A stretch of 64,000 nucleotides of DNA from Enoplolaimus lenunculus. Taxonomy: Eukaryota; Nematoda; Enoplea; Enoplida; Thoracostomopsidae. Positions within the stretch are counted from its first letter, which is position 1; each line of letters begins with the position of its first letter. Shown here in pieces: positions 32,633-42,603 of this stretch. The DNA is taken from positions 1-64,000 of the forward strand of contig JASANG010002347.1 in assembly GCA_030248215.1 (NCBI GenBank), given 5' to 3'. The position numbers and the translations under genes were made by a program. The notes beneath the pieces were generated by a model that saw only the letters and a list, made by a program, of their open reading frames with translations, was not told the DNA's origin and did not search any database.

Positions 32633-35331
32633 TCAAACCAGTGAATCCACAATAGATTTGTAGCTGTTGGACAAACTTTCATTTGACCCAAACGTTAATA
32701 TTTGCTCTTCAAAGTCAGTGGCATTAAAACTAAAATACCTTGTACGTCTGTTATTTTCACTTTGTTGGCTTATGGCTTCTAGTTCCCATTCATGACTTGT
32801 ATTAGTCAAATTGCCTAAATCTCTTTCGTTTTCTACTATATCTTGCTGCAGGTAATCGCATGAACTCAAACCTGCTGAACTAGAATCAATATCCGTATCC
32901 ACAGGAATCGATGTAAGCGAGCTTTCAGATATTCCGCGTTCCAAGTTATCTTCTTGTACGTTACCATTTGCAAGCTCTAGGGGTCGTTTTTGTGTTGACT
33001 GAGTGTCGACTAGCGTGCTGTTGTATGGATCTAAAAATTCAATATCAAATGTTTATCATCCTCATGGCATTTTTGAGGGCGTCCTGTTATCGTGTGGAAA
33101 CAGTATCCTTAAGCTTTGGACTAATTTTTTGCTTGCCATTGGACTTAGTTTTATACTTTGACTATTATGGGTTACTAGATGATGAGGTTTCCAGGCACAA
33201 CTATATATATACACTAGGGCACAAAATGTACGCTACACTGCAAAACATGGTGATTCTCAAATTGACTCTCTCGGGAATAGGCTCTACGGGACTATACGCA
33301 AACTGAGTCAAATTCGACTCGGCCAGAGTAAAACGTGCGACTCAGTGAGTCAATTTTGACTCTGGTGAAGTCGACAGTTTGTGCAGTCCCGTAGAGCCTA
33401 TTTCGAAGATAGTCAATTTGACTCACCATTTTTTACAGTGTAGTACAAAAATAGTTCGTTCCATTTTGTATTTGTTCAAAAATTAAGGTTCAGTACAATA
33501 ATTAATATTCCTACTCTAATTCCAAAAACTTAGATGCTGGTTGTCTAAAGTGTACATAAAATAACACACAATGCACATTGTTAAACAATACCTACGTTCA
33601 GTGCAACATTCAACATCACTAAGACGTAAGAGCTTCTCTGGCTCGATCGTCAAGCTCATACCCGGAGCCGAAGCCGGCGGTCAATGAACCTTGCCGGAGC
33701 CGGTGGCGGAGGTGTGGCGAAAATAGGTAACTAATAAAAATGATGGCTAATTAGTTAATTTTAGTCAATATCTGCAATAATTTTAGTCAGTATATATCTG
33801 CAATACGCTGTTAAGTTGTCTGGTTTTATACGCTAAATTTCTGCGATATTTCGGAAATTCTTTCCCGAAAATTGTGACAAAAGTAAAACGAAACGCGCTA
33901 AAACAGACGAATTTTGCCAAATTATGCAAAATTCTACTACCGAAATTGCCGGAACCCCTGGCAAAAATTAACCTGAGCCGGAGGCCCATTTTCTGCCGGA
34001 GCCGGAGGCAGACCTCCGGTTGTACCCTGCTGTGCGACGATGGTAAACGTCTCTCCCGGGAAGACTACAAGTTCGAATGTTGGCTTGAAATGGACCTGCG
34101 ATGAAATAGAAAATTTTCTAGCGAGAAAGGGTTAACAATAAAGCACACTTTACAGCTGAATCATTTAGAAGGCTTTGAATTGGCTGTAAAAATAAAGTAC
34201 AAAGTTTGTTGATGTTTATTGATAAATTTACTAAATCCACCCAAAAGCCTGAGCATTAAATTAGGTCTTTCAGAACTCAGAATTCTGAATTGATTGAACT
34301 CATGCTGGGATACTTAATCAACCCATCCGGAATTAAAACAGCTCAGTGCGAGTTGATGTTTCCTATTAACTCAACCAGACATGACTAATTCGCTCTCTGA
34401 GTAGATCAATCAACTCATTGGAATTTTAGAGTGTCGCCCACGATTAAGAAGTTGAAAAAATCACACTGTAAACTCCAGTGAGTTGATTTTACCTCAGAAT
34501 GAGTCGAATCACTCTGCCTGAGTTAGCACTATCAGAACTCAAAATTCTGAGTTGATTACAACTCATTCTGATCTAATTAATCAACTTTCCCGCAATCAAC
34601 TCCATTCAGTGTCAGAATCAACAAAACTTCGAGAGACAGCGAAACTTTTCTGTCGTTAAACTCATACATAACTAACTTTCCATCCGAGTTGATTAATTAA
34701 CTCATTGAAATTTACAGTGCATTGTTACCTTTACCACCAATCGAAAGATTGTCCTGTCCTTCTTGTAATCGATGCAACATATAATCGCCAGGGTCGTTGA
34801 GAAACGCAAGATGTCTACACTGGAGTTGTTCGCGCAACCTGTTCATTTCTGTATCAACCAGAACTGAATAATGAACGCGTCCGTGTGTAACTCGGCAAAC
34901 CCGTTCAAAATTCGATCGATCAAGGCTAACCAGAATATCATGGTCTGGTTCAAACCCGGCTAAAAAATTATGTTTCATCACAAAAGTTTCATATTCAACT
35001 TGGCATTGCGTTGAGTTTTTGGCGACGTTGCGTTGAAACGCGGTCGAAATTGTTTTGCTAATTTGACTCCAATGGCAAGTAATGTACAACGCCAGTAGCG
35101 TGGCAATGGCTACAGATGTGAAAAATGTAAACAAAGGATTCAAAGTTCTGCATTGTGGCGGATTAACGAACAAAATCGAATCACAAACGCATTGGCGAGC
35201 AGTTTCGGACCAGACAGAATGTATCCGGGGATGAAATGGAGGTTTTGGCTGCCAGCATGGCAGGCGGACTTCACATAGAACGCCGAAATATTGCGAGGAG
35301 CAAACGCACGTGGTTGACAGTTGGCTTGTTT
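32633..35331 (-). CDS. Single-pass membrane protein with EGF-like remnant, 5'-partial
   Basis: Two exons on the minus strand: 35331-34735 and 33030-32633 (stop at the low end); phase 1 joins them, giving about 331 residues. The first part is Cys-rich and ends an EGF-like pattern (CVCSSQYFGVLCE, then LPCW and CVCDSILF, PPQC). A hydrophobic segment follows at about 35137-35075 (NPLFTFFTSVAIATLLALYI), then an inside part of about 270 residues. The inside part has a compact half (DHDILVSLDRSNFERVC, MNRLREQLQCRHLAFL, DYMLHRLQEG) and an acidic Ser-rich tail (ESSLTSIPVDTDIDSSS). This suggests a type I receptor-like protein, outside at the N-terminus. The first half of the EGF must lie in an exon further right that I could not find in 35.3-42.6 kb. 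Family not recognised. The acceptor before 35331 is TTCTTCCAG; a TAG stop in frame lies just upstream, so this is an internal exon. Confidence 0.7.
33233..33443. mobile_element. Palindromic GAGTCAAATTGACTC MITE
   Basis: Ends ACACTGCAAAACATGGTGAT and CACCATTTTTTACAGTGTAG; internal CAAACTGAGTCAAATTCGAC. It lies in the intron of the membrane-protein gene. Confidence 0.7.
33600..34135 (+). mobile_element. SINE split by a CCGG-rich inverted-repeat element
   Basis: The SINE head (AAGACGTAAGAG, GGCTCGATCGTCAAGCTCAT) stops at about 33658. Its body resumes at about 34038 (ACGATGGTAAACGTCTC, AAGTTCGAATG) and ends in the GAGAAAGGGTTA tail. The block between is a GGAGCCGGAGGC-rich element ending in CTCCGGTTGTACCCTGC. 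Confidence 0.6.
34464..34719. mobile_element. CACTGTAAAT-end MITE beside a splice donor
   Basis: Ends CACTGTAAACTCCAGTGAGT and CATTGAAATTTACAGTG. Its right end is about 15 bases from the last base of the membrane-protein exon at 34735. A diverged second copy adjoins at about 34250-34436. Confidence 0.7.
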
Positions 35332-35691
35332 CTGGAAGAATATTGCGCTACAGCCGGCGTACCAAGTGTGTCTCAGGGGGCGGCTTTCTTCAAAGTCAAT
35401 TTGAGAAGCGTTCCAAAATTGGAGAATTTTGAAATTTTTACTAGATGAAAACATCATGATTTTATATGTTCGTGAGTGTTTACAAGCAAAAAGACAGACA
35501 TAATTTTAGTATTGAACAAAGTGCAAATCGGAATGAGAAATACCACAGCCGAAGGTAGAGTTTTTGCCGGAGCCGGAATCAGACCTTTAGTTGTACCTTG
35601 GTAATTAATAGCAAAAGTTTACTGTTAAAATTCCATATTTGCAAATTTTGAAAATGGTGGTCTATGCTTTTCGTAAATGTTGTTTTGCTCT

Positions 35692-35913
35692 GCACTGCAA
35701 AAAATGGCGAGTCAAATTGACTCTCTCCGAAATAGGCTTTTCTGGACTACACAAACTGAGTCAAATTCGACTCCGCCAGAGTCAAATTTGACTCATTTTG
35801 CGAGTCATTTAATCGAATTTGACTCTGACGGAGTCGAGTTTTGACTCAGTTTGTGTAGTCCGGAAAAGCCTATTTTGGAGAGTCAATTTGACTCACCATT
35901 TTTTGCAGTGTAT
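35692..35913. mobile_element. Palindromic GAGTCAAATTGACTC MITE
   Basis: Ends CACTGCAAAAAATGGCGAGT and CACCATTTTTTGCAGTGT. The two halves mirror each other (CTGAGTCAAATTCGACTC against GAGTCGAGTTTTGACTCAG). Confidence 0.75.
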
Positions 35914-36145
35914 TGATACTGGAAGTTGCAGATTAGCAATGTACAACAGGAGGTAAAATGTGCCTAAACCGGGGATGGAGCAAAAATTAGGTAAGTGAAA
36001 CTAATGTTTACACCGAATTCAATAATTTTTACAATTTACAAAATTTTGATAAATTTTTGAAACTTCTTTTTAGTGAAATGACGACAATTAAAGCATCTAC
36101 CATTGCCTCAAAAAAACCGAAGGTAGAGCCAGTTTTGTCGGAACT

Positions 36146-36333
36146 ACACTGCAAAACATGGTGAGTCAAATTGACTCTCTCCGAAGTAGGCTCTACGGGA
36201 CTATACAAAGTCAAACGTGCGACTAAGTGAGTCGAATTTGACTCTGATGAAGTTGAATTTAACTCATTACGTGTAGTTCCGTAGAGCCTATTTCGGACAC
36301 AGTCAATTTGATTCACCATTTTTTGCAGTGTAC
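36146..36333. mobile_element. Palindromic GAGTCAAATTGACTC MITE
   Basis: Ends CACTGCAAAACATGGTGAGT and CACCATTTTTTGCAGTGT, with CCGAAGTAGGCTCTACGGGA and its mirror inside. Confidence 0.7.
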
Positions 36334-37461
36334 AGTTGTCGGTGAAACATATCTACGCAGTTAAAGTAACGTCGAATTGTGAATGTTTAATTTTCGCGCG
36401 GCATTGTCAATTTAGTCTTTAAGTTATTTTTTTAATTTCCGCATGTAAACTTCAAAAATTCCTCTAAAGTTACTCGGGACGGTGACCTGATAAGGATATA
36501 CGCTGGGGCATCATTGATACATTTGGCGATCAGAAGTTCTGAAACATTCTGACAGTCTTGGAATTCTGGGGAATTCCAGATCTCTGAAAGTGTACGTTTA
36601 TATGGCTAAATTTCACTTGAAAGTTCGACAATGCTAGGCCTCAACTGTTCAAATTTTGGTAGAAAATTCAAATTGTAGCGTGCAAATTGAAATTTTGGCA
36701 AGAAATTCAAATTTTAACTGGTAATTCAACTTTTGATTCCTATTTTGAGTTGTTCAAGATAATCGAAATAATGCTTTCAGGTAGGTGCAACAAGGACCTG
36801 TGACAGGTTTTTATCATTGTCCGCAGAGTGTCATACGTTGGTATAAAGCTGTCTGTTCAATATCATTTGATATTTGCACCAAATTTGCAATATATGATAT
36901 TCACTATAATGACCTATGATATCATGTCACACACGCACACATGTATGGTTAGTTAGAGCAGGGGTTTGTACATCAGTGTGAAACGATAATCAGATGTGGT
37001 CTGTTTACCTTATATCGTTGACCAACTTTACAGTTGATAGAATCAACATGAGAAAAAGCTTAGCCATCACAATAGAAGTCAGCTTTTACCCTGGCAATTT
37101 TTTATCCTTTAGAAATATTTATCGCTATCGTTCTTGAAACAAAGTCTTAAATTTCAGACTTTTAAGTCTGAAATTTTTCAGGCCCATATTTGTGATAAAT
37201 TTAGGAAACAAAAGCCTGGTAATAAAGACATATAAGTCTGGAGTCTGCATTTAAAACACAATTGTCTTAAATTTCAGACAATGTTTTTTGAATATAAGCC
37301 AATTTATTTTGTTTATATATATCCTAACCGCAACGTAATCAAGCAAACGCTAACCTGAGTTTACTAAATGTACCAGTGTTCCGCCGTTAAAACAGCTTGT
37401 ATTTGTCATCTATGCAGTAATTTTTAAATAAGCTTAAATAATGCTAGCACGATTAGAAACG

Positions 37462-37650
37462 TGGCCAATGTAAAGAAATGGGGCGGAACAGTATGCTAAG
37501 CATATTCGTAAGCCAAAACCTATGCCTAAACCAAAGTCTAAGAATGAGCATATTCCTAAGCCTAAGCCTACGCCTAAGCCTAAGCCAAGCAAAAGCTTAT
37601 TCTATTGTGGTCCGCAGATAAACTCTCCGTCCCTGATCATTACATTGGCC
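37462..37650. mobile_element. TTAGGC-bearing MITE
   Basis: Ends GGCCAATGTAAAGAAATGGG and TGATCATTACATTGGCC; the middle has CCTAAGCCTAAGCCTA, the telomere unit on the other strand. Confidence 0.75.
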
Positions 37651-37924
37651 AAAACTTTAATATAGAAATGTAATAAAAATGCAATTGAATGTATAACTTT
37701 TAGACAAATTATATAATTTTTCCATCCTCGTATAATTTTTGTTATCTTTTAGTAATAAACACGCCAGGGTTTTGTGCATTTGTCGCAAAATCTTTGCAAG
37801 ACCGAAATCAACTCCGAATTCGTGCGGCAAACTCTGATTAGTCGCCTGTAACTCGGAAAAATCTTAGCTTGAAATTAGACAAAATTGAAAAAATTCCTGC
37901 GTGAAAAGATTATGATACAAATGA

Positions 37925-38080
37925 TGGACCACGTGTAAAGATCACGGACGGAACGTTTTTCTGTGGGACTAGAATAGAGCAAGCTTTTAAGCTTTAGACT
38001 AATTTTTTTTGCTTGGCTTAGGCTTAGGCTTAGGAATATGCTTATAATACTGCTCCGCTCCTGTTCTTTACATTCGCCCA
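37925..38080. mobile_element. TTAGGC-bearing MITE
   Basis: Ends GTAAAGATCACGGACGGAAC and TGTTCTTTACATTCGCCC, with GGCTTAGGCTTAGGCTTAGG in the middle. Confidence 0.75.
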
Positions 38081-38606
38081 GATGTTAATACAATAATCTG
38101 ACGTTGCGTTAAAGTTAGGTTCGTTCTTTTGGATTTGAGAAGCCGATGGAAACTAAGTTCAGTAATTTTTTCGAGGAGGTGAAAAAAGGCCCAAGATGTT
38201 ATTAGGTTTTGCCAGAGCTGGAGATGAAGCAATACCTTCGACAATTCCACTTAAGCTTTACAAGCAAACTAATTGAGCGAATGAGCGATAAACTGCTGCG
38301 GACCTTGCGACCTAAATTCAGGCGTATCCGAGCGTCGATTTTCTGTCAGAGCCGGACACAGACCCCGTTTGACGTCACTTTGGTATCTATTTTATTCAAC
38401 AACCATCTATAACCAGCTATATCTGTAAGATTTAAACGTTTTGCAAAAGAGTACAAAACATTTTTGATAAGAAATCCAACGTAACTTTCCATTGCCGTGT
38501 AAAGTATAAAGTAAACCGTTCGTATCGGGAGATTATACGCTGTTATGTTAGCGAAAATTGGTTTCAAAGCTACATTTGCTTTAGGATACAGTCAAATTAA
38601 CGTAGC

Positions 38607-38804
38607 GGCCCATGTAAAACATCAGGGGCGGAACGTTTCTCTGCGGGACTAGAAAAGAGTAACTGTAAACTTTAGATTAATTTTTTTGGTTGGCTTGGGT
38701 TTTAGGCGTAGGAATATGCTCATTCTTACGCTTACTTTAGGTTTAGGCTTAGGCTTAGGAATAGCCTTATAATACTATTCCGCCCCGGTTCTTTACATTG
38801 GTCC
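38607..38804. mobile_element. TTAGGC-bearing MITE, clear example
   Basis: Left end GCCCATGTAAAACATCAGGG plus GCGGAAC, right end GTTCTTTACATTGGTCC, with GGTTTAGGCTTAGGCTTAGG inside. Good type copy for the family. Confidence 0.75.
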
Positions 38805-38934
38805 GTATTTTTAACACTGTTAACAACTTTGTCACTTTAAAGTCAACTTGTCATCAGTCTTGTCAACTGCGAACAAGGAAACATTTCTTTTATCCCATCA
38901 TTATATTTTCTTGCGTGAATAGTTTCCATTTCAT

Positions 38935-39075
38935 TTCAGATCTAATTTCAAGCTAAAATTCGATTCACCAGGCTTTCGGCTTAAACGCGATTTACCATCA
39001 CCACTTAGCTATAAGAGCATGACCCTCAAGCTCTAAGGAACTTACGTATCGTCTATGTGAGAAAGGGTTGATATT
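38935..39075 (-). mobile_element. tRNA-derived SINE, diverged
   Basis: It contains TACCATCACCACTTAGCTAT and AGAGCATGACCCTCAAGCTC, the reverse strand of the family A-box region, with more changes than the copy 160 bases to its right. Confidence 0.45.
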
Positions 39076-39149
39076 ACTTGCCAAATATTAACATTTCTAT
39101 TGAATTCTCAGCCACCATAAAATGCGAAATTTCGACCAATATATAGAGA

Positions 39150-39530
39150 AGGGCCCTAAGCTTAAGCCTAAAGCCTAAGACTGTATGCAAAAATTAAGAC
39201 TAAACCTTAATCCTTTCTCACATGCATATTTTCTATTTCCCCCGAGACCTACATTTATGCTAGGACTCGAACTCCAGTAACTGGAGTGGGAGGCGTATAC
39301 CATCACCACTCAGCTATAGGAGCTTGACGCTAGAGCCCGAGGGCGCTCTCACGTCTTGTGGTAATTTAGTACTATGTATACGTGTTGCAATTGTTAAACA
39401 AGGTGCGATATATACTATTTAACGTATATACACTGCGCTGAGTTGGCTACAGGCAACTCAATGTGAGAAGGGGTTAAGCATACTCTATTACAGTTCCGCG
39501 GAAAAACCGTCCGCCCCGGCTTTTTACATG
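39150..39530. mobile_element. TTAGGC-type MITE interrupted by a SINE
   Basis: The left part (GGGCCCTAAGCTTAAGCC) and the right part (GTCCGCCCCGGCTTTTTACA to 39530) are the two ends of one TTAGGC-type element. Between about 39228 and 39470 lies a minus-strand SINE almost identical to the one at 24444. The SINE is the younger insertion. Confidence 0.6.
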
Positions 39531-39627
39531 GGTCCAACTTTCTAAGCCATGGTTCGTCATTTGTAGCGGGAGTCATTTGTGAAATATAATCATGTATCTT
39601 GATAATAATACGTGAGAAAATGTTAAC

Positions 39628-39763
39628 AGAAGCGGAATAGTATTATAAGCATATTGCTAAGCCTAAGCCTAAGCCAAGCAACAGAATTAGTCTAAAGCTC
39701 AAGCTTACTCTGTTTCAGTCCCACCGAAAAACGTTCCACCCTTAATCTTTACATGGGCCAATA
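39628..39763. mobile_element. TTAGGC-bearing MITE, short copy
   Basis: GAAGCGGAATAGTATTATAA at the left, CCTAAGCCTAAGCC inside, and AATCTTTACATGGGCC at the right end. Confidence 0.65.
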
Positions 39764-40019
39764 CATGTAACAAACATTATGTATGGTAAAAAATCTACTT
39801 GGACCCATAGAAAATACCTTGTAAAGTGCGAATTAACGTCATCCGACTCTTGCAAAATTGTTCAAATTTCTCAAAGTTGTCTCGTTCTGTGCATTCGTTT
39901 TATTTTTTGGAGATATTTTCAAAATTCAGTTACCTTTGAATTCTCGCAATACAACTAAATTTTTTGACATAAAAAGTTTACAGATTTCTTCTTAAATTCA
40001 GTAAGTTCCATACAATTTT

Positions 40020-40189
40020 CGGCCCATATAAAGATTAGGGGGAAAGTTTTTCTGTGGGACTGCAATAGAGTAAGCTTAAGCTTTAAACTAATTTTTTCGC
40101 TTTGCTTATAGCTTAGGAATATGCTTATTCTTACGTTTAGGTTTAGGCTTAAATACTGTTCCGACCTTGTTCTTTACATTGGCCCAATT
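40020..40189. mobile_element. TTAGGC-bearing MITE
   Basis: Ends GGCCCATATAAAGATTAGGG and TGTTCTTTACATTGGCCC, with TTAGGTTTAGGCTTA inside. Confidence 0.7.
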
Positions 40190-40464
40190 TTCAACAGTTC
40201 GCATCAGCTCAGCTCTGCGCCCTACTGGCACAGTAACAGATAGAAGCGGACGACCTGCGGCTGCTCCTTGACGACCTACTTTAAGAGGGTTTCTTTCAAC
40301 CGCCCTACGGGGCCCGATAGTGTCCTTTAAAATCCATGCCCTCACCTGCCCCACAAAAATAGCTGTTACATAACGGAAAATTAACAGCATTTCACTAATT
40401 TTTATGTTGATTTTTGTAGTTTTATGCAACTTATCTTCTCTGGACGCTTTCTTATTCAGCAGTT

Positions 40465-40634
40465 GCGGCCCGTGTATAAAACGGCCGGATCGTTTTCCGA
40501 AGGGGCTGTAATAGAGTCAGTGTATGCTTTGGCTAACGCTGAGGAACAGGCTCATCCTTAATACGCTTAGGCTTAGGCTTAGACACAAAATTATGCTAAG
40601 ACTACTGTTCCGGCCCTGTTCTATACATGGGCTG
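40465..40634. mobile_element. TTAGGC-bearing MITE, CCGG-end subtype
   Basis: Ends GGCCCGTGTATAAAACGGCC and GGCCCTGTTCTATACATGGG; the inner CTTAGGCTTAGGCTTAG and the GGCCGGATCG next to the end match the 31806 copy. Confidence 0.65.
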
Positions 40635-40796
40635 CAGTTTCCAACTGAATTTTGTACGCGGCGTACCAGAAAAATTAAATGAAGAATAAAAAATTCGATA
40701 TTCCGTTTGCTGAAAAAAGTTTCAGTTACAATCTGTTGATTGATATAGTAAACAATGTTTCCCCCAATACCACATTAAGCTGGCTACCGGTCGACC

Positions 40797-40962
40797 GGCC
40801 AATGTTACTTTAAGGGGCGTAACAGTAGATTAAGCGTATTCGTATGCCTAAGTCTAAGCCTTAGCCTAAGCTTAGGCAGAAAAATGTAATCTAGAATCTA
40901 AACATACTTTTTATGGACCCATCAGAAACCTGGACGCCCCTTAAGGTAACATGGGCTGGTTG
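40797..40962. mobile_element. ATGTTACTTTTAGGG-end MITE with TTAGGC core
   Basis: GGCCAATGTTACTTTAAGGG at the left and CCCCTTAAGGTAACATGGGC at the right; CCTTAGCCTAAGCTTAGGC inside. Confidence 0.7.
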
Positions 40963-41276
40963 ACCTATAATCTGCTCGAAAATCAAACACATAATAAATT
41001 AGTTTTATTACAACAAAACTAAAAATTGTTATTCTGAACTACTCAAATACAAAAATGATATTAATTAATATAGTTTTCTGCGATTAATTGCACAACTGCA
41101 GTCATTAAAATCAGACACATACTTAAAATGCATGCAAACGAATCATAAGCGCCGCCGACACAACATTCAATTGGAGTGCGCAACTATTTTGCCAACCACA
41201 ACGGCCCATGTAAAGATCAGGAATTCTTACGCGTAGGTTTAGGAATATGTTTATACTACTGTTACGGCACTGTTCT

Positions 41277-41509
41277 TCACCACAAAAAATGGTGAGTCAA
41301 ACTGACTGTTGCCGAAATAGGTTTTTCCGGACTACACAAACTGAGTCAAATTCGTCTACACCAGAGCCAAATTCGACTCCACCAGCGTCTAATTCGCCTC
41401 CCATTGTGTCAAGTTTCACAGCGGCGGAGTCGAATTTTGACTCAGTTTGCGTAGTCCGGAAAAGCCTATTACGAAGAGAGTAAATTTGACTCACCATTTT
41501 TTGCAGTGT
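41277..41509. mobile_element. Palindromic GAGTCAAATTGACTC MITE inserted in a TTAGGC MITE
   Basis: Ends ACCACAAAAAATGGTGAGTC and CACCATTTTTTGCAGTGTGG. To its left, 41197-41276 is the left piece of a TTAGGC-type element (GGCCCATGTAAAGATCAGGA), cut where this one begins. Confidence 0.65.
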
Positions 41510-42011
41510 GGGATTCATTTCAAAATTAGCAGTTTTTTGTATTTAACGCCTTCGACCTGAAACTTTTAAACATTTGACTCACCATTTTTTGCAGTATATG
41601 TATTGTCTAAGATAACGTATGATAGTTTTACTTTATATACATGTCTTCACAAAATAGCTTTTACAAAATTAAGAATGCGTAATTGCATAACCTTATACAT
41701 ACGCGGCTGTGCTTATGTTTCTGACTGAGGTCACTGTAAGCCGGTAACAATGCATATAGATTTCAAAGTATATTTAAAGGTAAAGATTAAGGATCGCGCT
41801 ATACTTTTGAGAACATTTTGAACGTCCACCGGCTCCATTCGGCTCCGTTTGTCGCCGAATCGTACGATGACGGACGCCAACGAACGGCGCTGCAGGACAA
41901 GTATCCTCCGTAACATTCGCAAACCTATGATCCGGAAAATGAATAAAGCAGAGATTTTTGGAAATCGCTAAATTTCAATTAAATATTTTATTAAATCGGT
42001 TCTTTTTTGCG

Positions 42012-42422
42012 TTACTGTAGTGAACCGAATAAGAGAGGGAACCTGATATTTATCTGGCCTCTGCAGAGGGTACCCCTTGTTTTTCGGTTACGCACTGTTA
42101 TTTAATTTTTACCCACCCTCCGCCGCTTTTCATTACTGATATATATCAAGTACTGCAATTATTCGTTGAATTAAACGTTTATTTGTCTTGTATCGAAAGC
42201 TATAGCGATAATGCAAGGTTATACTTTGGAATGTTACTTTTAAAACTTAGGTATGCTTTAAAGTTTCGAACTCACTTTATTTGTTCCCGAACTTATTTAT
42301 GCACTATGGAGTATTATCATTATTAGGGTTTAGGGATTCTATCCGCTACGGACAGAGTGATACGGACACCTACTGATTGGGACTCAAAATGGGGACCCCC
42401 TCTTAGTCGTGTCACTACAGTA
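42012..42422. mobile_element. ACCCGAATAAGAGG-end MITE
   Basis: Ends TACTGTAGTGAACCGAATAA and CGTGTCACTACAGTA. The core GCAAGGTTATACTTTGGAAT is shared with the 31132 copy. It lies about 180 bases past the septin stop. Confidence 0.65.
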
Positions 42423-42603
42423 GTCCAGTACCAAAACAACTTAGGATTATTCGTTTGAATTTTGAAATACAATAAACACAGGTAAGAATTTTTAGCATAC
42501 ATTTGCTCAGCTATTTTAGAATTATTCGTCATGCCAATGGAATATGGACGTGATTTTGGCTACGCACCTCGTATCACCGTTTCGCTGGACTTGTCACAAT
42601 GAT

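Larger units (their letters stand above)
35460..42600. other. Repeat-rich stretch without a recognised exon
   Basis: About 7 kb between the membrane-protein exon and the septin stop. It holds at least eight TTAGGC MITEs, three palindromic GAGTC elements, two SINEs and one ACCCGAATAA element. The missing 5' exons of the membrane-protein gene should be here or further right, but I found none I could defend. Confidence 0.5.

Noticed and set aside
38346-38590. Minus frame with YNLPIRTVYFILYTAMESYV
   Set aside because: About 80 codons open and vaguely membrane-like, but no ATG, no acceptor in phase and no family match; its length is within chance for this region.
40106-40429. 107-codon minus frame with GPRRAVERNPLKVG
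   Set aside because: Its low-coordinate end runs through a TTAGGC MITE and there is no recognisable domain; probably chance.
41040-41165. Minus frame with ECCVGGAYDSFACILSMC
   Set aside because: Cys-rich and hydrophobic, tempting as a membrane-protein exon, but there is no clear acceptor and no link to the exon at 35331.
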